17,845 nucleotides of DNA from Methylocapsa sp. (GTDB taxonomy: Bacteria; Pseudomonadota; Alphaproteobacteria; Rhizobiales; Beijerinckiaceae), in contig JAFMSB010000005.1 in the NCBI GenBank assembly GCA_017353815.1, positions 1-17,845 on the forward strand, read 5' to 3'. The notes under the pieces are model-generated. The model was not told where the DNA came from, searched no databases, and was given only the letters and a program-made list of their open reading frames with translations. Shown in pieces: positions 1 through 9,230 of this stretch. A program made the position numbers and the translations under genes. Position 1 is the first letter of the stretch. Each line of letters starts with the position of its first letter.

Positions 1-1986
1 CAACGACTTATCATTTTCGAAACCGGGATGGCCGGTTCTATCGAAAGCCCGCGCCAATTGATTCCGCGTACCCGCGCTCACGCGGCGAACCTCCCTCCAC
101 AAATCTACTTCCGCGGCCTCTCGAAGGAGCGTTTCGTCGCAAGCGTTCTCGAAGGCGCCCGCCCCATCCTTCCTTTCCTCGGCGCGAAGAATATTTGCCG
201 CGCGCCGGTAGCCTGCAACGAGATTGCTGCCATCGCTCGTGCCGAGGAAGCGGCCGAGAGCTTCGACACGGGCGACAATGAGCAGGAGATCGTCCTGGCC
301 GGGCAAGGCAAAGACGGCGTCGATCAGATCATATCTCGCGCCGCGCTCGCGCAGATAGATTTTGAGCCGCTCGCAGAAGAAGCCCATGAGCCCGGCGATA
401 ATTTCATCGGACCCGCAAGCAGCGCTCCCGGCCACATGCTGGTTTTCCGCCAAAGCCATTGTTAATACAGCCCTCAATGGGAACCTCAATTTGTTCTCAA
501 GGACAAGAGCTATGACGCCAAGCGCGGCCCGGCGCAGGCCGTAAGGATCTTTGCTTCCCGTCGGCGTCTCTCCGATCGCAAAAAAACCAGCCAAAATATC
601 GAGCTTGTCGGCGAGTGCGGCAGCGATTGCAACCGGTGCGGAGGGCACGCGATCGCTTTGGCCTTGCGGCTTGTAGTGATCGCCGATCGCCTGAGCGACG
701 CTCGCGTCCCCGCCTTGAACGGCGGCATAATACCGCCCCATGATCCCCTGCAATTCGGGAAATTCGCCGACCATTTCGGATGTCAAATCCGCTTTGGCAA
801 GGAGAGCTGCGCGCGAGGCCAGCTCAACATCGGCGCGCGCAAAAGGCGCAATGGCCCGGGCGAGAGCCGCAAGCCTCTTCGCCCGTGCGCCTTGGCTCCC
901 GAGCTTCTCATGAAAGATGATCTGATCGAGCTTCCCCAGCCGGTCTTCGAGCTTGATTTTGAGATCGGTTTGCCAGAAAAATTGGGCATCGGCGAGCCGT
1001 GCCCGTACGACTCGCGCGTTGCCATCCGCGATCGCCACGCCGCCATCGCTGGCCTCGACATTGGCCACGATGAGGAATTTGTTGGAGAGCTTCTTTGTAT
1101 CGGGATCCTCCAGCACAAAACACTTTTGGTTTATGCGGATCGTTGTCCTCACCACTTCCGGAGGCAGTTCGAGAAAGGCCTCGTCAAATTCGCCAATTAG
1201 AACAACGGGCCATTCGACAAGTCCGGCGACCTCGTGCAGCAGCGCCTCGTCCTCGATAAGGTTGAGCCCGTGCGCCATGGCAAGGCTGCGTGCATCGTGA
1301 AGAATGATGTTGCGGCGGCGCGCGGCGTCGAGCACGACTTTGGCCTTTGCCAGAGCTTCGACATAATCCTCGAACCGGCGGACCTTGATTTTATCCGGCG
1401 CCATGAAGCGGTGGCCGAAAGTAAAATTCGAGGAGCTCAGGCCATCGATGGCGAAAGGCACGATTTCAGTCTCTTCCGTAACCGGGCCGAAAGTCGCAAG
1501 GATCGAATGCAGCGGGCGTACCCAGCGCAATGATCCCGCCCGCACGGAAGCTTCGCCCCAGCGCATGGATTTCGGCCAAGGAAAGCTCCTGATCATGGCC
1601 GGCAGAATCTCAGACAGAACATCGATCGTGTTGCGGCCCTTTTGTTCATGAACCGCAACGAAAAATTCGCCTTTTATCGGATCCTTTTGGATTTTGGCTT
1701 CTGCTATTGATTTGAGCCCTGCGCTCCTCAAAAAGCCGGCGATGGCGGCTTCGGGAGAACCGACACGCGGCCCTTTCTTCAGATCGCGCCTGTCGGGCTC
1801 GCGCGCCGGAAGACCGCAAATATGCAGGGCCAGCCGGCGGGGCGAAGCAAAGCTCGCCGCGCCCTCATGCGAAAGCCCGCGCCCGGCCAGCGCCTCGACA
1901 ACCAGGCGGCAAAGATCCTCGGCTGCGCGCGCCTGCATGCGGGCAGGTATTTCTTCCGAGAAAAGCTCCAACAAAAGATCTGGCAT
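1..1986 (-). CDS. glyS: Glycine--tRNA ligase beta subunit, 3' end cut by the window
   Basis: This is the beta subunit of the alpha2beta2 bacterial glycyl-tRNA synthetase, a cytoplasmic enzyme that charges tRNA-Gly. The frame stays open from the ATG at 1986 to base 1, giving 662 codons; family members are usually about 690-710 residues, so only the extreme C-terminus is missing. The N-terminus begins [14 protein letters not shown], the typical GlyS opening. Further in are the family signatures [11 protein letters not shown], then [14 protein letters not shown] followed by [16 protein letters not shown]. The C-terminal part contains the DALR-like tRNA anticodon-binding region ([17 protein letters not shown] and [16 protein letters not shown]). 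The gene lies 15 nt downstream of the glycosyltransferase-like gene and is probably co-transcribed with it. The alpha subunit gene glyQ, often close by, is not in the window. Identification is firm. Confidence 0.95.
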   Translation of the reverse strand, partial: MPDLLLELFSEEIPARMQARAAEDLCRLVVEALAGRGLSHEGAASFASPRRLALHICGLPAREPDRRDLKKGPRVGSPEAAIAGFLRSAGLKSIAEAKIQKDPIKGEFFVAVHEQKGRNTIDVLSEILPAMIRSFPWPKSMRWGEASVRAGSLRWVRPLHSILATFGPVTEETEIVPFAIDGLSSSNFTFGHRFMAPDKIKVRRFEDYVEALAKAKVVLDAARRRNIILHDARSLAMAHGLNLIEDEALLHEVAGLVEWPVVLIGEFDEAFLELPPEVVRTTIRINQKCFVLEDPDTKKLSNKFLIVANVEASDGGVAIADGNARVVRARLADAQFFWQTDLKIKLEDRLGKLDQIIFHEKLGSQGARAKRLAALARAIAPFARADVELASRAALLAKADLTSEMVGEFPELQGIMGRYYAAVQGGDASVAQAIGDHYKPQGQSDRVPSAPVAIAAALADKLDILAGFFAIGETPTGSKDPYGLRRAALGVIALVLENKLRFPLRAVLTMALAENQHVAGSAACGSDEIIAGLMGFFCERLKIYLRERGARYDLIDAVFALPGQDDLLLIVARVEALGRFLGTSDGSNLVAGYRRAANILRAEERKDGAGAFENACDETLLREAAEVDLWREVRRVSAGTRNQLARAFDRTGHPGFENDKSL

Positions 1987-2001
1987 TGCGCCGCTTCAAA
2001 G

Positions 2002-3261
2002 CTATGGCCGGGTGGCTGGCCACTCATGCTCGCCGCCGCGCCAGACGTCAATATAGGCCCTGAGAGTCTCGGCGCATATGCGTTCCATTGAATAGCCAGC
2101 CGCGACATGGCTGATTGCGCGCGAGGCAAGCCTGCTCCTGGCCATGGCGCCAAGGGCCAGCGCATGTGCAATGGCAACCGCCAGCGCTGGCGCGTCTCCG
2201 GGTCGGACAAGGAAGCCGGTGCGTAGCGGGTCGGTCACCGCCGGCGGCGCGAGGATCATTTCCGGCGCGGCGCCGGAATTGGCGGCGATTGCGGGCGTCC
2301 CCATCGCCTGAGCGAGAAGCAAAATTTCCCCCAAGACGCGCGGATCCGGGGTGGGAGCGATGGCCACGGAAGCAGCGAGGAGAGCAGCAGGCAAATCGGC
2401 ACAAACGGCGCGACACATGAGGCTTTGCATGCCCTCGCGCCCAATCGCGTGATCGATTTCGCGGGAGCGCCTGGCCGTTCCCCTGCAGCTCATGGAAAGG
2501 ATAAACTTTACATTCTCAAGCCCGCTTCGCATCAAGAGCTTCGCGGCTTTGACAACAACATCGAGGGATGCGGCAGAACTGGCGGCGGCCTCGGAGACAT
2601 ACACCATTCGTTCGTGGGGCGCGATTTTCCAGCTTCGGCGAAGTTCTGCAACCCTGGCCGGGCTGATGGCGCCCGGCGAGAAAAGTCGGCCATCGATACC
2701 CCGGGGAACAATGCGGATCTTTCCTGCTGCATGGGGGTAATGCTGCGCGGCGAGGCCTGCGGCAAAGCTCGAGTCGGCCAGGACCAGATCGCCGCGGGCC
2801 AGGAACGAATTGCAGCGCATCGCAGCCGGATTGCCGCTCGCGAACCGGGAGCTCAGACTGGTGATGAGCGGTGTCTTTGTCAGCCTAGCGGCGGCATAGG
2901 CGGCCCAGCCCAACTCTGGCGAGCGCAGATGCACGACATCGACGCGCTCCTGTTTGATGAGGTGGGCAAGGTGCCAAATGCTCAAGGCCATGGCGGCCAA
3001 ACCGCTGCCGCAGGGCGGAAGAGGCAAATAAATACCGCCTCTCGCATGCAACTCCCCTTTCAGCATGTCTGTACATGCAACAAGCGCGCGCCCGCCCGCG
3101 GCATTCAGCGCCCCAGCAACACTGATTGCTGCGAGGGCCGAAGGCGTGACTTCGATGCCGGGAACTATTTGCAGAATGGTCGCACTAATCAGCGGATACG
3201 ATGCCCTGTTTAGGGGATGCGATCCACCTTTCGGCAGAGTTAGACTGGCAAATGGCGGCAT
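2002..3261 (-). CDS. GT4-family glycosyltransferase-like protein, probably catalytically inactive
   Basis: This is an intact 419-residue protein with the two-Rossmann layout of GT4 glycosyltransferases. The N-terminal domain has ILQIVPGIEVTP at about 29-40, VDVVHLRSPELGWAAYAAAR at about 107-126, and the linker IVPRGIDGRLF at about 184-194. The C-terminal domain includes AQAMGTPAIAANSGAAPE at about 317-334. The motifs that bind the sugar-nucleotide donor look destroyed. The usual E-x7-E is R308/L316. The usual GRL-x3-KG segment is SEAAASSAAS at 223-232, with neither Arg nor Lys. The usual TYHG is TSLS at about 134-137, and the N-terminal GGVERG-like loop is replaced by EVTPSA. What remains resembles lipopolysaccharide/RfaB-type enzymes. 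The start at 3261 has only a weak ribosome site, and the true start may be up to about 28 codons further in. It lies 15 nt upstream of glyS. The role is unknown; a noncatalytic or binding role is possible. Confidence 0.85.
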   Translation of the reverse strand: MPPFASLTLPKGGSHPLNRASYPLISATILQIVPGIEVTPSALAAISVAGALNAAGGRALVACTDMLKGELHARGGIYLPLPPCGSGLAAMALSIWHLAHLIKQERVDVVHLRSPELGWAAYAAARLTKTPLITSLSSRFASGNPAAMRCNSFLARGDLVLADSSFAAGLAAQHYPHAAGKIRIVPRGIDGRLFSPGAISPARVAELRRSWKIAPHERMVYVSEAAASSAASLDVVVKAAKLLMRSGLENVKFILSMSCRGTARRSREIDHAIGREGMQSLMCRAVCADLPAALLAASVAIAPTPDPRVLGEILLLAQAMGTPAIAANSGAAPEMILAPPAVTDPLRTGFLVRPGDAPALAVAIAHALALGAMARSRLASRAISHVAAGYSMERICAETLRAYIDVWRGGEHEWPATRP

Positions 3262-3335
3262 GAGGCGGGTCGGTACTCTGAAAGCGAAAAGCGAAGACTA
3301 AACAGGTTAAATTTTAGCAATAAGGAAGCAGGAAA

Positions 3336-4070
3336 ATGATCGGCCAGAGTTGCGAGCGAGCAGAGTTTGGGGAGAAAGGGTTTGGTCCCCAGTTTCTGAC
3401 CGTGGCAAGCGGCCCTTCGGCCCGCCGCATCGCCTATCTGCGCCGGGAGCCGGCGCGAGCAAAGCCGCAACCGGCGGGCCTCGTTTGGCTAGGGGGAGTC
3501 AAATCCCATATGTTTGCGGCCCAGGCATCGCACCTTTATCGCTATGCTGAAAGAACAGGCCGCGCCTTTTTGCGCTTCGATTATTCGGGCCATGGTTTGT
3601 TGGAGGGAGATTTGTAAAACCGGCACGATCGGCAAATGGCTCGAGGATAGCCTCGCCGCCATTCAAGAACTCACCGAAGGCCCGCAAATTTTGATTGGCT
3701 CGTCGATGGGCGGTTGGCTGGCTCTTCTTATTGCACGCGAACTACACGCATGCGGCGAGAGCGGCAAGCTGAAAGGCCTTATTTTACTCGCACCAGCGTT
3801 CGATTTTACCGAGGCCCTGATCTTTAAAAAAATGCCTGCATCTGCACGGGCTCAACTCATGCAGAAAGGAGCCTGGCTTCGCCCATCCGCGCATTCATCT
3901 TCCGGCGATCTTCGTCACCAGGCTGCACGAGCTCGCGCGAGATGAGGATCTGATCATGCTCTGGGCGATGATTGAAATGATTGATGATCCCTCTTTCGAA
4001 AATAGTCCTGAAGCGCGAGCGTGTTCCCGATTGCCGCACTAGCCGCAGTGTTATCGAAGATGCACCAAGC
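3336..4070 (+). pseudogene. Decayed alpha/beta hydrolase (ABHD10/palmitoyl-thioesterase-like)
   Basis: The remnant starts at ATG 3336 behind the ribosome site AAGGAAGCAGG and reads through FLRFDYSGHGLLEGDL to a TAA at 3615-3617. Removing the T at 3615 restores GDLKTGTIGKWLEDSL, and the new frame runs on through the nucleophile elbow IGSSMGGW (Ser in GxSxG), LLAPAFDFTEAL and LMQKGAWLRPSA before it stops at 3945. A third piece in the first frame, about 4002-4047, reads IVLKRERVPDCRTSRS. It aligns without gaps to the family's C-terminal VVLTxxxDGDHRLSRP motif, but with Cys in place of the catalytic His. The stretch that should carry the catalytic Asp is shortened or missing. Two frame changes, an internal loss and a lost His make this a pseudogene. 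The N-terminal identification is firm; the C-terminal remnant is inference. Nothing recognisable lies between 4071 and 4157. Confidence 0.8.
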
Positions 4071-4157
4071 ACGGCGGGATTCCCGCGCCGCGCTGACCAG
4101 CCTGCCCGCAAACTGCCCCCACATCGCGGGGGCTGCCTATCTTGCGGGCGCAGGAGC

Positions 4158-7100
4158 TCAGGTGTTTCCCGATGCCAAGCCGCGGGAGAGACGGCTCCCG
4201 CCCGGCCGCTGAGCCAAGCGGTCGAAATAAAGATAAATCACGGGCGTCGTAAAGAGCGTTAAGATCTGGCTTACAAGGAGCCCGCCGATGATCGCGATAC
4301 CGAGCGGGTTGCGCAGTTCCGATCCGGTGCCGGTCCCAAGCATCAATGGTGCCGCGCCCAGAATGGCGGCAAAAGTCGTCATCAAAATCGGCCGAAACCG
4401 CAGCAGGCAGGCCTGAAAAATAGCCTCTTGCGGCGCAAGCCCCATTGTGCGTTCGGCATCGAGCGCGAAATCGATCATCATAATCGCGTTCTTCTTAACA
4501 ATGCCAATGAGCAAAATAATGCCGATGATCGATACCACATTAAGCTCAAGGCCGGACATCATGAGCGCGAGAAGAGCGCCGACGCCAGCCGACGGCAGCG
4601 TTGAGAGAATGGTCACCGGATGGATGAAGCTCTCATAAAGCACACCCAGCACGATATAGACGGCAACGATTGCGGCGATGATCAAGAAAAGCTCATTCGC
4701 GGCCGATCCGCGGAACGCAGCCGCCGCTCCCTGAAACGTGATGGCGATGCTCGCGGGCAGGCCAATCTCACGGCCCGCTTTTTCGATGGCATCGATTGCC
4801 TCGCCGAGCGAGGCACCCCGGGCCACATTGAAAGAAATGGCGGCCGCAGGAAACTGCCCAAGATGCGTGACCAGCAAAGGCGCTTGCCGCTGGCTGATTG
4901 CGGCGATTGACGAGAAGGGAACTTGTCCGTTTTGTCCCGATGTCGAAGAAGGAAGATAGAACGACGATAGCGCGGCGAGGGAATGCCGCAGCGAAAGGTC
5001 TGCTTCCATGATGACGCGATACTGGTTCGACTGCGTGTAGATGGTGGAGATGATGCGCTGGCCGAAGGCGTCGTAGAGGGCATTGTCGACGGTGGCGGGC
5101 GTGATGCCGTACCGTGCGGCAGCTGCCCTATCGATGGTGATATCGAGGGCAAGTCCCTTGTTTTGCGAGTCGGCGGCGACATCTCTGAGCTCGGGCAGTT
5201 CCGCGAGCCTTCGCGTGAGCTTTGGCACCCAAGTGTCAAGGACAGCAGGATTTGGGTCCTGCATCATAAAGTGATATTGGGCGCGGCTGACGACCGACTC
5301 GATAGTTAAGTCCTGGACCGGCTGCAGATGGAGGCTAACGCCAGGGATTCCGGATGCGGCCGCGCCGATCCGGCGGGCAACCTCGGCAGCCGTGGCTCCG
5401 CGCTTTTCCTGCGGCTTGAGATTGATCAGGAATCTGGCGGTACTCAAGGTGGCATTGTCGCCGTCGACGCCAATAAAGGAGCTGGCGCTATCAACGGCGG
5501 GATCGCGCAGAATCGTCTCGGCAATCTGCCGCTGCAAAGCTGCCATGGATGGAAACGAGATGGCTTGCGGAGCTTCTGCGACCGCTTGAATCATGCCCGT
5601 GTCCTGCACCGGAAAGAACCCTTTGGGAATAAGGACATAGAGCGCAATCGTGAGGGCGAGCGTCGCAATGGCCACGAAAAGAGTGAGTGGCTGGTGGCGA
5701 AGAACAATGGCGAGCGCTCCTTCGTAACGCGCGCGCAATGCATTAAAGGCCCGCTCCGCCGCTAAATCAAACCGGGAGCGGCCCGCCGCCCGCTGGTGCC
5801 GGATGAGACGCGCGCACAGCATAGGAACAAGGGTGAGCGCGACGACGGCCGAAATTACAATGGTGACGGCAAGCGTTATTGCAAATTCATGAAACAGCCG
5901 ACCGACGACATCGCCCATAAATAGGAGCGGAATGAGAACGGCAAGCAAAGAGACAGTCAAGGAGACGATGGTAAAACCTATTTGTTTCGAGCCTTTGAGC
6001 GCTGCTTCCAAAGGCGGATCTCCGGCTTCCACGTAGCGCGTGATGTTTTCGATCATCACGATCGCGTCGTCGACGACAAAGCCCGTCGCGATCGTCAGCG
6101 CCATCAACGACAGATTATCGAGGCCGAAGCCGAAGAGATACATCACGGCGAAGGTGCCAATGATCGACAACGGCACGGAGAGGCTCGGGATGATTGTCCC
6201 GGGCAGAGTGCGCAAAAACAAAAAGATCGTGGCGACGACCAGGACAATGGCCAAGGCGAGCTCGAATTCCACATCTGCGACGGAGGCGCGAATAGTCACC
6301 GTGCGATCGCTCAGCACGGAGACATCGACAGCCGGCGGCAGGCCTGCCGTGATCTCCGGCAAGAGGGCCTTTATCGTATCGACGACTTCGATGACATTGG
6401 CTCCGGGCTGGCGCCGGATGTTCAAGATGATCGCTGGGGTGGTGTTGGCCAGAGCCGCAAGTTTCGAATTTTCCGGCCCCGGCTCGGCGCTGGCCACGTC
6501 CGAGAGCAGAACCGGCCTGCCATTGCGGTAAGCAACAATGAGCGGCCGGAAACCCGCAGCATCCTCGATCTGATCGTTGGCATTTACCGTTGAGGCCCGT
6601 GCCGGCCCATCAAAGCTTCCTTTCGGTAAGTTCACATTCGCGTTTGCGATCGTGGTGCGAAGGTCATCGATATTGAGGCCGTAGGCAGCGAGCGCCGCTG
6701 GGTTGAATTTGATCCGCACAGCCGGCCGCTGGCCGCCGTTAATGCTCACCAACCCGACGCCTGGCTGCTGCGATATTTTTTGTGCCAGCCGCGTCTCGCT
6801 GATATCCTCGAGCTCAATCAGCGGCAGTGTTTTCGAAGTGACGGCGAGCGTCATGACCGGCGCGTCGGCGGGATTCACTTTGGCGTAAACCGGCGGGGCA
6901 GGAAGCCCGCTCGGAAGCAGATTGTTGGCGGCATTGATTGCTGCCTGCACTTCCTGCTCGGCGTCATCAAGCTTGATATTCAGGCCGAACTGCAAAGTGA
7001 TAACAGACGCCCCGGCCGAACTGGCCGAGGTCATCTGGTTCAGTCCCGGCATCTGGCCGAGCTGGCGCTCGAGCGGCGCCGTTACCGAGGATGTCATGAC

Positions 7101-7271
7101 CTCCGGGCTTGCGCCGGGAAGAAACGTCTGGACCGAGATCGTCGGATAATCGACCTCGGGCAAAGCGGAGAGCGGCAGAAAACGATAGGCAACGATCCCG
7201 GCGAGCAGGATCGCTGCCATCAATAGGGCTGTCGCGACGGGCCGCAAGATAAAGATGCGTGAGGGATTCAT
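4158..7271 (-). CDS. mdtB: RND multidrug efflux pump inner-membrane subunit (MdtB type)
   Basis: This 1037-residue inner-membrane proton/drug antiporter is full length for the HAE-1 RND family. It starts [19 protein letters not shown] and runs through [13 protein letters not shown], closely matching E. coli MdtB rather than Mdt[14 protein letters not shown] at about 179-191 is also MdtB-like. The TM4 proton-relay pair is D401-D402 in [13 protein letters not shown], and the TM10 lysine is in [14 protein letters not shown], about 926-927. Two large periplasmic loops follow TM1 and TM7, giving the usual twelve-helix plan. The start lies 30 nt after the mdtA stop, so the two genes form an operon. 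MdtA supplies the adaptor. No mdtC and no TolC-type channel gene is adjacent, so it presumably works as a homotrimer with an outer-membrane channel encoded elsewhere. Substrates cannot be read from the sequence. Confidence 0.93.
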   Translation of the reverse strand: MNPSRIFILRPVATALLMAAILLAGIVAYRFLPLSALPEVDYPTISVQTFLPGASPEVMTSSVTAPLERQLGQMPGLNQMTSASSAGASVITLQFGLNIKLDDAEQEVQAAINAANNLLPSGLPAPPVYAKVNPADAPVMTLAVTSKTLPLIELEDISETRLAQKISQQPGVGLVSINGGQRPAVRIKFNPAALAAYGLNIDDLRTTIANANVNLPKGSFDGPARASTVNANDQIEDAAGFRPLIVAYRNGRPVLLSDVASAEPGPENSKLAALANTTPAIILNIRRQPGANVIEVVDTIKALLPEITAGLPPAVDVSVLSDRTVTIRASVADVEFELALAIVLVVATIFLFLRTLPGTIIPSLSVPLSIIGTFAVMYLFGFGLDNLSLMALTIATGFVVDDAIVMIENITRYVEAGDPPLEAALKGSKQIGFTIVSLTVSLLAVLIPLLFMGDVVGRLFHEFAITLAVTIVISAVVALTLVPMLCARLIRHQRAAGRSRFDLAAERAFNALRARYEGALAIVLRHQPLTLFVAIATLALTIALYVLIPKGFFPVQDTGMIQAVAEAPQAISFPSMAALQRQIAETILRDPAVDSASSFIGVDGDNATLSTARFLINLKPQEKRGATAAEVARRIGAAASGIPGVSLHLQPVQDLTIESVVSRAQYHFMMQDPNPAVLDTWVPKLTRRLAELPELRDVAADSQNKGLALDITIDRAAAARYGITPATVDNALYDAFGQRIISTIYTQSNQYRVIMEADLSLRHSLAALSSFYLPSSTSGQNGQVPFSSIAAISQRQAPLLVTHLGQFPAAAISFNVARGASLGEAIDAIEKAGREIGLPASIAITFQGAAAAFRGSAANELFLIIAAIVAVYIVLGVLYESFIHPVTILSTLPSAGVGALLALMMSGLELNVVSIIGIILLIGIVKKNAIMMIDFALDAERTMGLAPQEAIFQACLLRFRPILMTTFAAILGAAPLMLGTGTGSELRNPLGIAIIGGLLVSQILTLFTTPVIYLYFDRLAQRPGGSRLSRGLASGNT

Positions 7272-7301
7272 ACCCTGCGTGGCTTCGTTGCGGAGCCGGC
7301 C

Positions 7302-8633
7302 TCAGTTATGGGTTTTGGGCGGCAGGCCCTTACCCCCCTTGGCCGTTTTTGGTTCGATACCGTTGGATTCGGTGGCGGCCGCCTGTTTTGCCGTTTCGCT
7401 GGATGTAATCAGCACTTCGGCGCCCTCACGCAAACGGTCGGCGCCGTCGACCACGACACGCTCGCCCCCAGAAAGACCCGCTTTGACGGCAATCATCGAT
7501 CCATCTTGGGGGCCAAGCTCAATCGCACGCGCCGAGACCGTATTGTTCGCGCCAACGACATAAACGAATGTCCCTGGTGCTCCATATTGCACCGCCCGTG
7601 CGGGAACGGTTACGGTTTCATGCAGCGTCTTGACCAGCAGACGCGCATTGACGAACTGGTTGGGAAATAGCTTGTCGTCCAGGTTATCAAAATCGGCGCG
7701 CAGCTTAACCGTGCCGGTTGCGGGGTCGATCTGGCTATCGAGCGATACCGCCTTTCCAGCCGAAAGCTCCGTGATATTGGCTCGGTTGAAAACCGTTACC
7801 TCCGGCGCCTTCCCCCCCTTGATGGCCGCCAAGATCGGCGGAATCTCGTCTTCCGGCACGACAAAAATGACCGAGATCGGATGCATTTGCGTCACTACCG
7901 CAAGGCCGGGGTCGCTGGTCTGAATATAGTTGCCCGGATCGACCATGCGCAGGCCAATGCGGCCGTCGATCGGCGAAACAATATGGGCGTAAATGAGATT
8001 CAAGTTCTGCGCCTCTATCTGCGCCTTGTCCGCCTTGACCGACCCCTCGTATTGCCTGACGAGAAAGGCTTGGTCTTCGGCTTGCTGCCGGGCAATCGAG
8101 TTTTGTTTGAGGAGCGTTTGATACCGCGCCAAATCCGTGCGTGCCTGATCAAGGAGGCCTTGGTCATGCGCGAGCTGGCCTTCAAGCTGGGCCTTTAGGG
8201 CTTCGAATGGGCGCGGGTCAATCTGCGCGAGAAAATCACCCTTCTTGACCGTCTGGCCCTCCTCGAATCCGACCTGAAGGAGCAGCCCATTGACCTGGGT
8301 CTTCACGGTTACGGTGGCAATCGGCGTCACCGTGCCCAGACCGTTCACGATGACCCTGATGTCGCCTTTGCCTATGGTTGCAACTGCGACGGGTTCCTGC
8401 GCCGATCGCCCGGTATTTTTGGATCCGGGCGTTTGCGGCGCCGTTGTGATCCGATAGACGGCAAAGGCAAGGAGGGCAAGAAGCCCAACCACTACGAGGG
8501 CTCGCAGCCAGATGCGCCGCTTGACTGGACCCTCCGGCAGCTTGATCTTCTCCTGCGGGCCACCCGGGGATTTATCCTGGACCCTTGCCTTTTCGGCAAC
8601 CTCTAACTTGACCCTGTCGGTCCATTCATCCAT
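7302..8633 (-). CDS. mdtA: RND efflux periplasmic adaptor (membrane fusion protein, MdtA type)
   Basis: This 443-residue membrane fusion protein links the MdtB pump to an outer-membrane channel. A cytoplasmic N-terminal tail of about 40 residues, longer and more charged than in E. coli MdtA, precedes one membrane anchor at about 42-60. There is no lipobox. The half-lipoyl motif VNGLLLQVGFEEGQTVKKGD is followed by an alpha-helical hairpin at about 135-205, then the second lipoyl half ending in IVSPIDGRIGLRMVDPGNYI. The beta-barrel segment contains VVTQMHPISVIFVVPE and LFPNQFVNARLLV, both close to MdtA. It is the first gene of the operon and the mdtB start follows 30 nt after its stop. The ATG at 8633 follows a weak CCGGAA site. 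The C-terminal tail is Lys/Thr rich and has no clear function. Confidence 0.92.
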   Translation of the reverse strand: MDEWTDRVKLEVAEKARVQDKSPGGPQEKIKLPEGPVKRRIWLRALVVVGLLALLAFAVYRITTAPQTPGSKNTGRSAQEPVAVATIGKGDIRVIVNGLGTVTPIATVTVKTQVNGLLLQVGFEEGQTVKKGDFLAQIDPRPFEALKAQLEGQLAHDQGLLDQARTDLARYQTLLKQNSIARQQAEDQAFLVRQYEGSVKADKAQIEAQNLNLIYAHIVSPIDGRIGLRMVDPGNYIQTSDPGLAVVTQMHPISVIFVVPEDEIPPILAAIKGGKAPEVTVFNRANITELSAGKAVSLDSQIDPATGTVKLRADFDNLDDKLFPNQFVNARLLVKTLHETVTVPARAVQYGAPGTFVYVVGANNTVSARAIELGPQDGSMIAVKAGLSGGERVVVDGADRLREGAEVLITSSETAKQAAATESNGIEPKTAKGGKGLPPKTHN

Positions 8634-8726
8634 ATGGCAATTTCCGGCATGGAGTCGAATGCAATTTCGCCTCTTTTATCAACTCTTGGTTTGTCTTGGC
8701 ACTCCTGGCGGAGCCGCTAAAATGGA

Positions 8727-8810
8727 TCGCTCCCGCTCCATGGCCATGAAGCTAGGGATTAGATCCGCATCCGGCAATGGCTCTCCACTGGATTGCTTGA
8801 GCGGGAGCGA
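8727..8810. repeat. Widely spaced 12-bp perfect inverted repeat
   Basis: The arms TCGCTCCCGCTC (8727-8738) and GAGCGGGAGCGA (8799-8810) are perfect reverse complements separated by 60 nt. It lies about 95 bp upstream of the mdtA start. It could be a paired operator, a long hairpin in a leader RNA, or the ends of a tiny relic element. No protein family is implied. Confidence 0.6.
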
Positions 8811-8866
8811 GTCATCGGGCAGCGTAGCACCCCTTGCGTCCGCAGCACGGTAAAATAAAGTTTTGG

Positions 8867-8909
8867 GGCAAGACAATGACTCAATTCATTAAAGAAAAGT
8901 CATCTTGCC
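8867..8909. repeat. Imperfect hairpin upstream of the small acidic ORF
   Basis: GGCAAGACAATGACT (8867-8881) pairs with AGTCATCTTGCC (8898-8909), leaving three unpaired bases in the left arm and an A-rich 16-nt loop. It ends 67 nt before the ATG at 8977. It may be a leader-RNA structure or operator. It lacks a following T tract on the plus strand. Confidence 0.5.
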
Positions 8910-8976
8910 TGGGCCAAGGCCGGCGCCGCCGGAGCACCCAAGCTAGCAGCCTTAGACGTCGGGACTAGGTATTCAA

Positions 8977-9201
8977 ATGGGATGGATTGTCCGTTACGTC
9001 GATGACGAACTGAAACACGAAATGGTCTCCCGCGAAATGCTGACAGAGCAGGAGGCGCTTGAGGAGGCCTGGAACTTGGCCCAGGGCGAGAACGAAATCG
9101 TCGCCATTGAGGGGCCAGATGACGAGTCGGTTCCGATGTTGGAAATCGAAGCATGGTTCCAAAAACGCTCCGCCGCCGAAAAGGCGCGAGGGCCGCAATG
9201 A
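8977..9201 (+). CDS. Small acidic protein of unknown function
   Basis: I do not recognise the family of this 74-residue protein. It starts MGWIVRYVDDELKHEMV, is rich in Glu and Asp, has no signal peptide, membrane segment or cysteine, and is probably a cytoplasmic protein with a largely helical middle (REMLTEQEALEEAWNLAQ). The beginning could be a short beta strand pair. Support for it being real comes from codon use like the neighbours, an otherwise gene-free position, and a run of hairpins just after its stop. The ribosome site (CTAGG, about 10 nt upstream of the ATG) is weak. The gene stands alone and converges with asd, so context gives no function. Confidence 0.6.
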   Translation: MGWIVRYVDDELKHEMVSREMLTEQEALEEAWNLAQGENEIVAIEGPDDESVPMLEIEAWFQKRSAAEKARGPQ

Positions 9202-9230
9202 CGCCGGCACTCCCACATAACTCCGCAATA

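Larger units (their letters stand above)
8634..8976. other. Intergenic region between mdtA and the small acidic ORF
   Basis: No convincing gene is present in this 343-nt gap between divergently read genes. It contains two inverted repeats, listed separately, and should hold the promoters of mdtA (minus strand) and of the small ORF (plus strand). I could not pick a convincing -35/-10 pair for either. Confidence 0.5.

Noticed and set aside
658..1200. 180-codon plus-strand open frame inside glyS
   Set aside because: It is antisense to conserved glyS codons and has no recognisable domain.
2425..3213. 262-codon plus-strand open frame inside the glycosyltransferase-like gene
   Set aside because: It is fully antisense to a GT4-like protein and has a low-complexity composition typical of GC-rich shadow frames.
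5982..6593. 203-codon plus-strand open frame inside mdtB, and other frames there
   Set aside because: They are antisense to a full-length conserved RND pump and have charge-rich shadow composition.
8679..8876. 65-codon minus-strand open frame upstream of mdtA
   Set aside because: There is no clear ribosome site or family, and it overlaps the inverted repeats. It is more likely non-coding.
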